Shown one piece after another: positions 36,986 through 48,748 of a stretch of 64,000 bases of DNA (positions within the stretch are counted from its first letter, which is position 1; each line of letters starts with the position of its first letter). The notes beneath the pieces were generated by a model, which saw only the letters and a list, made by a program, of their open reading frames with translations, had not been told where the DNA came from and did not search any database. The stretch spans positions 44,578,486-44,642,485 of the forward strand of contig NC_054541.1 of assembly GCF_017654505.1 (NCBI RefSeq). The letters are read 5' to 3'. A program made the position numbers and the translations under genes. Origin of the DNA: Polyodon spathula. Lineage: Eukaryota; Chordata; Actinopteri; Acipenseriformes; Polyodontidae.

Positions 36986-37665
36986 ACAAGGGACATATGT
37001 GTTCCACAAATACAATGATGCTAACTTTCTTATTTTTGCTATGAGGTGCACGGAATATGGTTTAAAATGTACTGACATGCTGGATCTGGTCATCCAACTA
37101 GTCAATTTCCTTGTGATACTTGAGTCACTCTCAAATGTATTTTAAGAAGAAACCATTTGAAGAACCACCTAATTCCTTGTGTACCTTAAGGGGTTAACCA
37201 TTACTCATATTTTCACATATCCATAATTTGACTTTATCCATGTTTAAAATCCATTCTCTCAGGAATGGTATTCCCTTTACATTATGCACTCATGTATGCA
37301 ATGGTTTTTTTTACCCCTTTCTAGTTTCTAGTAGAGGATTTGTCATTCTGACATGTAATTGTCCTTGTTAACCAATATTTTATCAAAAGAGCAAGATCTG
37401 ACACCAGTAATAAGGAGAATGACAAGTTTACTTTGCACCAAATGTATGTGCAAAGCAAATATTGAAATGTCACCTTTGTGTTGCTGTACAGACTTTTTTT
37501 TTTCTTGGCAGTGTAAACATACTAGGTCTGTCAAGCAAGTCAAAAAATGTATTGTGCTTTAATCTTGTGATTACATTTTTTAAATCTCAGTTAACCTTGT
37601 ATGTTATTGCATATTTAATTGATACAATTACTGCATCCATCTCATTTATGTTTTATTACTGATGC

Positions 37666-37666
<1 letters not shown>

Positions 37667-37719
<53 letters not shown>
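37667..37719. repeat. (ATT)n microsatellite
   Basis: A perfect ATT array. The polyisoleucine frame here is an artefact. Confidence 0.97.
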
Positions 37720-37923
37720 CCAAAAAGCAACCCAGCCTAAAAACCCTGTTTTTGTATTTCTGGATTCTCTTTATAATTTTATATTTATTTACAGTCCAGC
37801 ATTGTTGTTGAATAGTTTAAACCAACTGATAGCTCACAATGGTGTCAGTTTATTACTCCCCTTACTGCATTTACAATGATTAGTTTCTTTTACTCGTAAA
37901 CTGATGTTTTTCATTGCTGTCTA

Positions 37924-37977
<54 letters not shown>
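37924..37977. repeat. (AAT)n microsatellite, complementary to the array 205 bp upstream
   Basis: A perfect AAT array of almost the same length as the ATT array at 37667-37719, in reverse-complement orientation. Confidence 0.97.
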
Positions 37978-37978
<1 letters not shown>

Positions 37979-38147
37979 TAAAATTCTCTTTTATTAATAA
38001 GTTGAAATTGCCAAAATAAAACAAAACAAAGTAAAAAAGTAACAGTTATATCCTCCGTAATTGTAAACAAAATAATTTAATAATAAAAACAAAGCTACAA
38101 TGTTAAAGGGTCTTCAGTCAGTAGCTATCCAGCAGCACTGGTTATAC

Positions 38148-38411
38148 TTATAGTGTCACACTTAGCTTGATTCGTGGGTTTGCAGCGATCCTGAATTTCT
38201 GAAAGAGTACTCTGTCGAAACTGACGGGTTTCATTTGTTGTAGTATTGTTGATGTCTGTAGCAGACAAGTGAAAGCATGTTTAGCGCGCAGGTGGTACAG
38301 CAGACTAGATGCACTTTTGTGATACAAGAACTCACTTTGACAGCAGATATAAGTAATCCTCTTTCTATCCAATGAATTGTCAGAAAGTTGAAAAAAGTCT
38401 TTCTGGGTCAA
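38148..38411 (-). pseudogene. hAT-type transposase BED-finger remnant
   Basis: The 87-codon minus-strand frame contains ICCQSEFLYHKSASSLLYHL followed by RAKHA. This matches the BED zinc finger of hAT transposases and ZBED-like proteins (two cysteines, then Y-H-x-S-T/A-S-S-L-x-x-H-L-x-x-K-H). The paired cysteines are adjacent instead of two residues apart, a likely small deletion that would disable metal binding. The following residues (LQTSTILQQM) resemble the linker after the finger. No catalytic region follows and I could not find terminal repeats, so only the DNA-binding end of an old element survives. Confidence 0.55.
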
Positions 38412-39390
38412 TTAGGTGTTTATTAAATGTTTAGTCACAATGCTTTATGTAAACTATAACATGATTTGTGAGTTTTTTTGTCATTTCCAGGTTTAATTTG
38501 GTGTTGTTTTCAGCTTTAAAAAATCAGGATAAATAAAGAATTTAAAACAAAAACTCAGGGGTAGATGGAAATCAGGTAAAACAATATGTTTATAAATTAA
38601 ACATCTGAAAGTTTTTAACATGTTTCCAGTTAATACACTTACTAACAAGCAAAATACCTTTACTTATTTTTTTTTTTAATTGCTTAAGAAAGTATACCTG
38701 AAACTGGGCTTAATCAGGTTTAACACTAAGTACACCATGGGTTCTGTTCAACTGATCTAAACAACGGTGGATCTAATTACTGCCGCCATTTGAATATTAT
38801 ATTTTACTTACAGACTCACAAAGTCCCCTGTTAGTGATTAGAACTGCCATATTTATATCTGTCACTGGTAAAATAATAGAATACACCCCCATGCCATCTT
38901 ATCCCATTTTACTGCTGTGTAAATATCAGTGTTGACTGAGCTATAGTTGAAGAATAGTGAGTTCAAGTTTCCTAGTAGGAAGCTAAGAATGACAGCAGGT
39001 GGCATTGGTTTGTCAAGTAAGCAGATTGCTGCCACCTGTGTCCATCTTTTAAGGCCACTTGGAGCCCAGTAGGCTACAATAGTTACCGGTTGTGTAAGTG
39101 GCATTTCTCCTTCAATGCATGCAAATAGGAGCTAAGTTATTTGTGTGTTATCTCCCTACTGGAAATGTTGTGCCCTTGCTGCTTCATATATCCCAGCTCT
39201 AGTGTATCCGCCATTGATAAGGCTAATGCTTCAGATAGCTACTGTGCTTTCAAGTCCTGCCTCAAAACAGCCGCAACCCTTTCATCATATTTTCCCAGCC
39301 AAGGACAGACAAGTAAAGCCATTTAGACATTATCGTCTAATCAGTAATAGGTAACTTGCTGAGCCTAGCAGTCCTTCAGGTTGGTTTCTG
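38412..39390. other. No gene recognised
   Basis: Unique DNA up to the 5' truncation point of the CR1 LINE. Short frames at 38862-39354 show no domain. Confidence 0.45.
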
Positions 39391-39394
39391 TGAT

Positions 39395-42066
39395 GCTTTC
39401 ATACAAAGAAAGACAGGCAGGACAGAAGAGGAGGAGGGGTAGCGCTATACATAAGAAACAGTCTTGAAGCCCAGGTGTTAAACCTGGACAAAGAAAATAA
39501 AACCGAATCAATGTGGGTCAGAATAATGGACAAAAATTCAAAGGGCATAATAATAGGAGCATGCTATAGACCGACAGATTCAGACAGTGAGCACAATAAT
39601 CTGTTATACAATGACATTAGAAATGCGTGTAGCAAAGGAGAAGCCATACTAATGGGGGATTTCAACTTCCCCCAAATAAAATGGGAAAACCTGGTGGGTA
39701 GCACAAAGGATGAAATAGAAATGGTGGAAATGACAAATGACTGCTTCCTAACACAATTTGTCAAGGCACCGACTAGAGGGGAGGCATGCCTTGATTTAGT
39801 CTTTTCAAATAACGAAGATAGAATAACTAAAACAGAGGTCAGAGAACCACTGGCAAACTCAGACCACAACATGGTCTCATTTGAAGTGTTTTTTAAATCC
39901 CCAAAAGTAATGACTAAAGCTAAGGTTTACAATTTCAGAAAAGCAAACTATGAAGGTATGAAACAGAGACTAACAGAAGTAGATTAGAGTAAAAGTAGAA
40001 AAATAGAGAAAACACCCACAGAAGAAGGATGGTTGTTCTTCAAAAATGTAGTACTAGAGGCGCAAAACAATTACATCCCTAAAGTAGACAAATCTAAATG
40101 TAAAACTAAATTGCCAAAATGGTTTAATAGATCAATTAAAAAAAATATTCAGCGAAAAAAGGCACTTTTTAGAGCATTAAAAAAGGACCAAAAAGAAAGT
40201 ACACAGAAAGAGTACACAGAACTGCAAACGCAAGTCAAAAAGGAAGTTAGAAAGGCCAAGAGAGAAATAGAAATGAACATTGCTAAGGGAGCTAAAACCA
40301 ATTCCAAAATGTTTTTCCAATATTACAACAGCAAGAGAACATTCAAAGAGGAGATTAAATGTTTAAGAGATACAAATGGCAAAATCGTAGATGAAGAAAA
40401 AAAAATAGCAAATATATTAAATGATTACTTTTCACAAGTTTTTACAAAGGAAGATACTGACAACATGCCCCACATGTCATCCAGTTCCTATCCAGTTTTA
40501 AATAACTTTAGCATAACTGAGGCAGAAGTGTTAAAGGGACTAGGAGCTCTTAAAATAAACAAATCCCCTGGGCCGGATGAGATCCTCCCAGTAGTACTCA
40601 AAGAAATGAAAGAAGTAATTTACAAACCGCTAACCAAGATCATGCAGCAGTCTCTTGACACAGGGGTGGTACCGACAGACTGGAAAATTGCAAACGTAAT
40701 ACCGATCCACAAAAAGGGAAACAAAACTGAACCAGGTAACTACAGACCAGTAAGCCTGACTTCTATTATATGCAAACTTATGGAAACTATAATAAGATCC
40801 AAAATGGAAAATTACCTATATGGTAACAGGGTCCTGGGAGACAGTCAACATGGTTTTAGGAAAGGGAGATCGTGTCTAACTAACTTGCTTGATTTTTTTG
40901 AGGATGCAACATCGATAATGGATAATTGCAAAGCATATGACATGGTTTATTTAGATTTCCAGAAAGCTTTTGACAAAGTCCCGCACAAAAGATTAATTCT
41001 CAAACTGAACGCAGTTGGGATTCAAGGAAACGCATGTACATGGATTAGGGAGTGGTTAACATGTAGAAAACAGAAAGTACTGATTAGAGGAAAAACCTCA
41101 GAATGGAGTGTGGTAACCAGTGGTGTACCACAGGGATCAGTATTAGGTCCTCTGCTATTCCTAATCTACATTAATGATTTAGATTCTGGTATAGTAAGCA
41201 AACTTGTTAAATTTGCAGACGACACAAAAGTAGGAGGAGTGGCAAACACTGTTGCAGCAGCAAAGGTCATTCTAAATGATCTAGACAAGATTCAGAACTG
41301 GGCAGACACATGGCAAATGACATTTAATAGAGAAAAGTGTAAGGTACTGCATGCAGGAAATAAAAATGTACATTATAAATATCATATGGGAGATACTGAA
41401 ATTGGAGAAGGAATCTATGAAAAAGACCTAGGAGTTTTTGTTGACTCAGAAATGTCTTCATCTAGACAATGTGGGGAAGCTATAAAAAAGGCTAACAAGA
41501 TGCTTGGATACATTATGAAAAGTGTTGAATTTAAATCAAGGGAAGTAATGTTAAAACTGTACAATGCACTAGTAAGACCTCATCTTGAATATTGTGTGCA
41601 GTTCTGGTCACCTCGCTATAAAAAAGTGTAAAGAAGAGCGACCAGAATTATTCCGGGCTTAAAAGGCATGTCATATGCAGACAGGCTAAAAGAATTGAAT
41701 CTGTTCAGTCTTGAACAAAGAAGACTACGTGGCGACCTAATTCAAGCATTCAAAATTCTAAAAGGTATTGACAGTGTCGACCCAAGGGACTTTTTCAGCC
41801 TGAAAAAAGAAACAAGGACCAGGGGTCACAAATGGAGTTTAGACAAAGGGGCATTCAGAACAGAAAATAGGAGGCACTTTTTTACACAGAGAATTGTGAG
41901 GGTCTGGAATCAACTCCCCAGTAATGTTGTTGAAGCTGACACCCTGGGATCCTTCAAGAAGCTGCTTGATGAGATTTTGGGATCAATAAGCTACTAACAA
42001 CCAAACGAGCAAGATGGGCCGAATGGCCTTCTCTCGTTTGTAAACTTTCTTATGTTCTTATGTTCT
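39395..42066 (+). mobile_element. CR1-type LINE, 5' truncated
   Basis: A non-LTR retrotransposon of about 2.67 kb holds most of ORF2 followed by a short 3' UTR. It ends in tandem TTCTTATG octamers (42046-42066), the terminal octamer repeat type characteristic of CR1 elements. The 5' boundary is abrupt at about 39395, inside the endonuclease domain, so ORF1 and the first part of the endonuclease are missing, as usual for incomplete reverse transcription. The reading frame is remarkably intact (two stops, no frameshift), which indicates a fairly recent insertion. Confidence 0.88.
39421..41997 (+). pseudogene. CR1 LINE ORF2 (endonuclease-reverse transcriptase), two in-frame stops
   Basis: One frame runs from the truncated 5' end to the terminal stop at 41995-41997. 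It is broken only by TAG at 39985-39987 and TAA at 41629-41631, both explicable as single transitions (TGG or CAG/CAA ancestors). The endonuclease part shows IIGACYRPTDS, ILMGDFNFPQIKWE (catalytic D/N) and NSDHNMV (catalytic SDH). The reverse transcriptase shows NKSPGPDEI, HKKGNKTEPGNYRPVSLTS, QHGFRKGRSC, VYLDFQKAFDKVPH (motif A), SGVPQGSVLGPLLFLIYIND (motif B) and KFADDTKVGG (motif C with FADD). After the second stop the CR1 C-terminal region (LNLFSLEQRRLRGDLIQAFK ... WNQLPSNVV) continues. The product would nick target DNA and prime cDNA synthesis there. This copy cannot make it in full. Confidence 0.9.
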
Positions 42067-42530
42067 AAAGCTAGAGTGAAAGTTGGCTGAAGGAGGCAAC
42101 GTGGTAGAGACAGTCATGGGAAAGTTTTGTTCCATTGGGCAGCAAGGATCAGCCGTCTTTTCTTGTCTCTTACTTGAACACACAGGAAACAGTGGCAGGT
42201 CCATCTTTTATATGCTTTATTATGACTGGAATAAGTCCTTTTTCCCAGGGCAATTCACATAATAATAGTTTGCTGCCACAGCTATGTCAGTAAACAAACA
42301 GCCCCAGAGACAAAAAATATGCATGTGTGTGTATGTGTATATATCATGCTTTGTTTAAATTGGTAAACAACTTAGCCATCTGATATGAGTCTGGAATAAA
42401 AAATAAAATAAACAGTTCACTATCTTTTGACAGAGCTAGGTTTATTTCATTTACTTTGTTTTGTATTACACCAGCGCCTCCTGCGTATGGACGCTGGTAA
42501 GAAAAATAAACATACAGGTGTCACCCTGTT
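42067..42530. other. No gene recognised
   Basis: AT-rich DNA after the LINE tail. It contains a hairpin with arms ACCAGCG/CGCTGGT (42470-42498). No coding signal. Confidence 0.45.
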
Positions 42531-42805
42531 TTGAAATGTTTATTTTATTACAGTTTTTCATTTTTTACAGTAGTGCTTTATATGTGGGACGTTAGAAAAC
42601 AAACCCATTTATGTTTAATTGTTCATTTAAATACTGTGTTTCAGCTGTGCAGATGTTTGATATGACGTACTTGAATAAAACTTTTGATGAGTATCCGATA
42701 ATTTATCTTTCATTTTAATACTGATGTTGTTTAAAATGTAACCGTCATGATGACTGCCGTCAGAGGTTTTAGGTATGAGTATAACCGTGGCGGTTCTAGT
42801 GTTAA
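42531..42805 (-). mobile_element. piggyBac-like MITE, truncated copy
   Basis: The minus-strand sequence matches 60029-60290 over about 260 bp. It starts at the terminus CACTAGAACCGCCACGG, directly next to TTAA (42802-42805), the obligate piggyBac target. The inner part diverges at about 42531, and the second terminus is missing. There is no coding capacity. Confidence 0.75.
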
Positions 42806-43658
42806 TGCCATTGTAAGAGATCTTGAAATCTACCAAAATTGTAAAGATGTAAAAATGCTGGTCTCAAGCAGGTTAAGCCATGTGATAACTTCTAGACTGT
42901 TGTTGTTTTACTGATGAACATAATAAAGGACCCAGAAACTTGGAATATGCTATAAACAGAATCTGTTGGTCATGAATGATGTTCAAACAGCTTAGGATTT
43001 AGGTGTACTGTGAAGTTGTGCCTTTAGATGCACAAGAAAAGGTTGATATTGCTAGGATGTTGTTAAGTTATGAACTGCATTACCTGTAGCACATAAATAA
43101 TATGAAATATAGAAGAAAGTTCTGTAAGGAAATTTCATGGATGTTGTTCTTGTTTGTCCCAGTAGCCGTCAGCTCACTTGAACACAATAAATCAAACTGC
43201 ATATTAAAATCCATCACATTCTCCATGAGGGCTGGAGTCCAGTTTAGAGGCGGTTATTCTTTTGTAGTTCCTGCCAAAACCAAAGTGCAAGTCAGCAGAA
43301 GGGTGCAAAGTACATAATCCACTGTGTTTAGGACAACAAAAAAAAGTTAAATTGTATTAGAGCAGCAGGAATGTCATTGTGTTCCATAACAGTTATTTGA
43401 ATGCAAAGCCACATGGCACATTTTACAGTGCAAATCAAATTCCGGACAGGGAACTTTTAGGAGACGCAAATCAGTAATTGTTCCAGTAGTACTGGCTTGC
43501 ACGTATGTTTGATTACCAAGTAGAAATATGACATCATCAGCATGGACTTCGTAGTCGATAAATAATATGGCCTAACCCTATCCCTAACTGGCATCCTAAC
43601 ATTAATCCCCAACTGATTGTGTTATATTTTAATTACGCACATTGAATCTGATGGGGTT
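42806..43658. other. No gene recognised
   Basis: Unique DNA. A degenerate telomere-like run (CCTAACCCTATCCCTAAC) lies at 43571-43588. Confidence 0.45.
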
Positions 43659-44410
43659 TGTGACAGAAATACAGTGATTCTTGGTGGTAATGTCCCTCCT
43701 GACCTGTGAGGGCGCTAAGCAGTGAGAACAGAGTTCTTTGGACCGGCTGGTCTGACAGTTCTTTCCCCGGGTCGGGAAGTCATCCAGTCTGGAAGAAGGC
43801 AAGACTGTTGCAAGAATGTATTGACCCCGAAGTGAAACGACGTGGCAGCTGCAGATTGGAGAGGCGGTTGCACTCGTTTAACAAGGGGTCATGCATGGCA
43901 GCATGAAAGGGGACAGAGAATCGTAATCTGTTCCTTCGCATGGTTTACAAACTATTGAACCGTATGGACTGTGTGAGAGACCCCATGAGAAATAATAAAG
44001 AGATGTTCGTAACTGTTTTGTTTTGTTTGTCTGTAATTGTCTTGTTGTGTATTAATAGATAGCTAAACACGATTCTGGAGCTGTCGCCAAGGGCCAGCAC
44101 TAACCCGGAACAGCACTGCACGATTGTCACAAAATAAACTGTATCACCTACCACGAGCACTACTGCACACACCCAGGACTGGTGACTAATTATACTAACA
44201 ATAACTGATAATACTAATTATTGTGGGGCAGATATTTCTGTTTATTATTTGGGACTGCAACATGTTATTTTTTATGGCGAGGGTCTTATTATTTTGTTGC
44301 CAGACCAGGATACAATAAAATACCTTTCCAGCTGGATTGTACCTCCCCTTGTCTGTTTATTGTGCACTGCATCACTTCTACACCTGTACACAATCAACCA
44401 CTTTGCCACA
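43659..44410 (+). mobile_element. LTR-like repeat, copy 2 (solo LTR candidate)
   Basis: This 752-bp unit begins TGTGACAGAAATACAG and ends CCACTTTGCCACA, matching the minus-strand unit at 4473-5219 from end to end. AATAAA-type polyadenylation signals lie at about 43993, 44133 and 44314. The flanks GGTT and GGTC may be a decayed 4-base target duplication. No internal retroelement genes adjoin on either side, so it is best read as a solo LTR. Assignment to a specific LTR class is not possible from the sequence alone. Confidence 0.62.
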
Positions 44411-44909
44411 GGTCATTACATCCCAAGCCAATGGGGTCATATTTGGTATCCATGTATCTTAGCCTGTCTTTCTATAAATTGCTTTAAAAACCCTTGGTCA
44501 TTTTATGCTTCTGTTGTGGATATAATACACATTCACCATGGTAATTAAACAATAGGAAACAATAATTTAGCACTTCCACCACTGTAGATATAGCATGAGT
44601 TACTGCAGTGACTGGAAGGATGGCATTACACTGTGTAACAATTTTTTTTTTTTTTTTTTTGTTCCTGGATAGTAAGTGTTATTTCCTAATTGCTTATGCC
44701 TCAAAAGTATAGAACATGGCTATTATTCCCCACAAACTTTGCTTTTGTGACCAGGACAGTGATATTTCAAAATATCACTATTTCCAATGGGAAAATGGGC
44801 AAATGTGTGTCTTTTTGTTCACATAAAGTCAGAAAAAAACAACATATGAATCCAAATTAACTGTATTTACAGTATAATTGTAAATCTCAAAACTACTCAC
44901 TTTCTAAAT

Positions 44910-44985
<76 letters not shown>

Positions 44986-45785
44986 CACACAATTGTTCAT
45001 TTTGTACATGGAGAGAGTGTCTATTATTTCATTTCCTTCAAGGGTAATCCTTGTTACTTCTAGTTTATCAACCTTCTCACCAAACCAGATGTTTTCCAGA
45101 TTTAATTTTTTCCCTGGTGAAGCCCGATTAAGCTGCCACAACACTACAAGTTTGATATAGGCAAATAGTTTCCTCTTCCAATTATACAATTTTAAAGACT
45201 CTTTTAAAGAATGTTTTCTTAAGGACTGTTTTTGTAAAACCTGTTTTAATTAATTCAGTTGTTTGCAGTTCTTAAAATGCTTTAATCGTGTTATTAGTGT
45301 ATTCTCTTTTTTAAAAGCACTGTTTAACCCAATTAATGTTTATAACCACTTTTTATAAGCATGCCTTAAAATGTAGTGAATAGGGCCTACAGCAAGAGTG
45401 TTTATATTGCTGTGGCAGAATAAATTGGTTTAATCTAAGTCAAAGATAGACCAAGGTCAACAGCAAAACAATAATGTGATGTTGTTATGCCGATGAAAAA
45501 TATGTTCTAAAAGCTTGTTTTTTTATTACCCCCTATAAATTAACCCTAGAAGCCACATTTTTATAATTGTCACAAAACATGATCCATCAGTCATTCACAC
45601 TGCCAACATTCCTAAAGACAGAAAGGCTGACACTAAATCTTTAAATAGAAAGAAAATGCAATGACCTTTATTCCTTATCTAACCTGTATCATTTTTGCCT
45701 TTGTTCTCCAGCCAAATTAAACATCCACCCTACTAAAAATTGATTATTTTCAGGGAAAAAAGTGTAGATAATTTGAAAAAAAAAC
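44411..45785. other. No gene recognised; microsatellites
   Basis: It contains a T run (44642-44660), (TA)n at 44912-44975 and (CA)n at 44977-44990. The rest is AT-rich unique DNA. Confidence 0.5.
44912..44990. repeat. (TA)n then (CA)n compound microsatellite
   Basis: About 32 TA units, a single G, then about seven CA units. Confidence 0.97.
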
Positions 45786-45789
45786 AAAA

Positions 45790-46000
45790 CAAAACAGGTG
45801 TTTGCTTTTGTGCTATCGATTTATGGAACAGTTCCTCTTGATACGAGCTGCCCAATCTGACCTGAAGCAAGGATTATATGCAAAGCAAAAAGTAATTGCA
45901 TTGCCCACAGTACTTGGCGCAGTCTAGGTAAAAAGAAATTAAGCAAAATAAACTGTCCTTATCTCAACATGCTGTGAGAGCTAGCAACATGAATAAACAC
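45790..46000. promoter_or_regulatory. Candidate conserved non-coding island G
   Basis: Complex, balanced sequence (GTGCTATCGATTTATGG, CAAGGATTATATGCAAAGC, AAGTAATTGCATTGCCC) with POU- and homeodomain-like words and no open frame. Weak support, from texture only. Confidence 0.25.
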
Positions 46001-47220
46001 AGAAGCAGATTGGTTAGGGCAAGAGTTTGGTAACCCACAAATGTCCAATCAGCTTTCAGTTTTAAGGTTGGGCCCATTGGTTTTCTAAAACTCGATTAGA
46101 GTTCGACATACTTGTGATATTGGTTCAGGAGGCATGACCGTGTGCGCAAGTTTCTTTCATATGAGGTTGCTTGAGCCGAAGCATGGGGAAAAAATATGTT
46201 TTGTGCTTTTCATGTGAAATTTTCTCTTTTTTTTTTTTAAAGAGCAACCTTACACAAAAGCAAAGTATCTGATATCATTGGGTAATCTGGCCATGTGTTG
46301 CATAACAAATGTGTGGTATTTGTATATGCTGGAACCAGGAACGAGTTTTCTCTGCACTGTATATCACACTGTGTGGGGTGTGGGGTGGGGGGGTTGATTC
46401 CGAACATTTTTTCCAGTGTTTTTTCCACAGTGTTCGTAATCATCGTTTTTACTGGGCTAAAATGGGTTCTGTGATGTGGATCTAATTTCCAGAGACATTT
46501 TTAATTATGTATTCAATTACATGACCAGGATATTGCTATGGAGACTAAATCATCATCATTACAATGACATGAACCCTAAAGAGGAGTTGTTGGAGCAATT
46601 CAGGTCTTTAGTGGTCTATTGTAAAGACCAAATTGCTGCAACAAATATCAAGTTCAGGATTTTCTGTGACATGGATGGAATTTAAGTCACAGGTGCAATT
46701 GTGGAGGGAGAAAGAGGTCTACTGTAATAAAGCTAACAAGTGGCATTTCTAAAAGAAAAAAAAAGTTAAAAACATTCTAAACTGGTTTTACATACATTTA
46801 GACTCACATACACTTTTACACACAGTGTCATTTTTTTGAACCCCAGGCCCCCAGTCTCACTAGGATAACATGAGATAAATCTTTGTTTCAGACTCACTGC
46901 TTGTCCCAGTTCTCTTTGAGTGGTTGTCTCACGTTCCCACGTTGTGCTTTGAAAGACCACTGATCCTGTGCAGTATAAATAGCTACAGATGGTACCTGTT
47001 AAAAAGTGTGTGGAAGGGAGGGAGGGAGTAGCTAGGAAAAAAACCAGCTACAAAGAAGTCCTGGTAATGATTTAGTTCTTTAAGAAGGAATGCACTCATA
47101 ATCAGAAGGGAGATTCTGTGTTACTTGTTTTCCAGTTTCCCAAGTTGAAGTTTATCCTTGGGTTCAAATCCTGGGATAAGAACTTGCCCAACTTGAATAA
47201 CTTACAAAATAAAAAAAAAT
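46001..47220. other. No gene recognised
   Basis: Unique DNA with a T run near 46227-46238 and a G-rich strip near 46374-46393. No supported feature. Confidence 0.45.
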
Positions 47221-47226
47221 AAAATC

Positions 47227-47284
47227 TCTCTCTCTCTCTCTCTCTCGAAATCAGATATATATATAATATATATAGATATATATA

Positions 47285-47324
<40 letters not shown>
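47227..47324. repeat. (CT)n and (TA)n microsatellite cluster
   Basis: CT units at 47227-47246, then interrupted TA/GATA units through 47324. Confidence 0.95.
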
Positions 47325-47330
<6 letters not shown>

Positions 47331-47451
47331 ATACAATGTTGGTTCACCACTGCAAGGTTGAACGTTCCTGACAACTTGAGTGACTGTCTCCGTATATACT
47401 GTACACTTTATATATTACATGCTTATATATTTTTACTAATAAATTTGTAAA

Positions 47452-47457
<6 letters not shown>

Positions 47458-47536
<79 letters not shown>
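47458..47536. repeat. (TA)n microsatellite at left edge of Tc1 element
   Basis: About 39 TA units directly abut the left terminal repeat of the transposon. A second TA array follows its right end. Confidence 0.97.
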
Positions 47537-47541
<5 letters not shown>

Positions 47542-48730
47542 GTGCAAAAGTTTTAGGCAGGTGTGAAAAAATGCTTTAACATAAGAATGCTTTCAAAAAT
47601 AGACATGTTAATAGATTATATTTATCAATTAACTAAATGTAAAGTGAGTGAACAGAAGAAAAATCTACATCAAATCAATATTTGGTGTGACCACCCTTTG
47701 CCTTCAAAACAGCATCAATTCTTCTAGGTACACTTGCACACAGTTTTTGAAGGAACTAGGCAGGTAGGTTGGCCCACAGTTCTTCTGTGGATTTAGGCAG
47801 CTTGGATTTTGGACAAACTGCCTTCTGCTACAGCCAGATATTTCAAATTTTGACTCATCAGCCCAGAGCACCTGCTGCCATTTTTCTGCACCCCAGTTCC
47901 TGTGTTTTCGTGCATAGTTGAGTTGCTTGGCCTTGTTTCTACGTCGGAGGTATGGCTTTTTGGCCGCAAGTCTTCCATGAAGGCCACTTCTGACCAGACT
48001 TTTCTAGACAGTAGATGGGTGTACCAGGGTGCCACTGTTTTCTTCCAATTCTGAGCTGATTGCATTGCTGGACATCTTCTGATTGCGAAGGGAAGTAAGG
48101 ATGATGTGTCTTTCATCTGCTGCAGTAAGTTTCCTTGGCCAACCACTGCGTCTACAGTCCTCAACGTTGCCCGTTTCTTTGTGCTTCTTCAAAAGAGCTT
48201 GGACAGCACATCTGGAAACCCCTGTCTGCCTTGAAATTTCTGCCTGGGAGAGACCTTGCTGATGCAGTATAACTACCTTGTGTCTTGTTGCTGTGCTCAG
48301 TCTTGCCATGGTGTATGACTTTTGACAGTAAACTGTCTTCAGCAACCTCACCTTGTTAGCTGAGTTTGGCTGTTCCTCACCCAGTTTTATTCCTCCTACA
48401 CAGCTGTTTCTGTTTCAGTTAATGATTGTGTTTCAACCTACTTATTGAATTGATGATCATTAGCGCCTGTTTGGTATAATTGTTTAATCATACACCTGAC
48501 TATATGCCTACAAAATCCCTGACTTTGTGCAAGTGTACCTAGAAGAATTGATGCTGTTTTGAAGGCAAAGGGTGGTCACACCAAATATGGATTTGATTTA
48601 GATTTTTCTTCTGTTCACTCACTTTGCATTTAGTTAATTGATAAATATAATCTATTAACATGTCTATTTTTGAAAGCATTCTTACTTTACAGCATTTTTT
48701 CACACCTGCCTAAAACTTTTGCACAGTACT
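47536..48730 (-). mobile_element. Tc1-like transposon A, internally deleted
   Basis: Long terminal inverted repeats of about 200 bp bound the element. The left one begins near GTACTGTGCAAAAGTTTTAG and the right one ends in the complement CTTTTGCACAGTACT. The arms share further blocks such as GTGACCACCCTTTGCCTTC and AATAGACATGTTAATAG. At 1,195 bp it is shorter than a full Tc1 element (about 1.6 kb) because the 3' half of the transposase gene is deleted. Both flanks are TA microsatellites, so the TA target duplication cannot be distinguished from its surroundings. Confidence 0.88.
47750..48309 (-). pseudogene. Tc1-like transposase A, stop and deletion
   Basis: The frame starts at 48309 (MARLSTATRHK). 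It gives the paired-like DNA-binding region: QGLSQAEISRQTGVSRCAV, then RRSGWPRKLTAADER. A TAG at 48006-48004 interrupts it at HPSTV. The same frame continues through SLVRSGLHGRLAAKKPYLRR to WADESKFEIS with the first catalytic aspartate. Near 47817 the sequence jumps to the C-terminal LPKSTEELWANLPA-type coding, so the second aspartate and third acidic residue are gone. The product could not catalyse transposition. The surviving N-terminal piece corresponds to a DNA-binding domain only. Confidence 0.87.
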
Positions 48731-48748
48731 GTGTGTGTTATACATAAC

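Noticed and set aside
39564..39872. Minus-strand frame across the LINE endonuclease
   Set aside because: It is antisense to the clear CR1 endonuclease coding and has no motif of its own.
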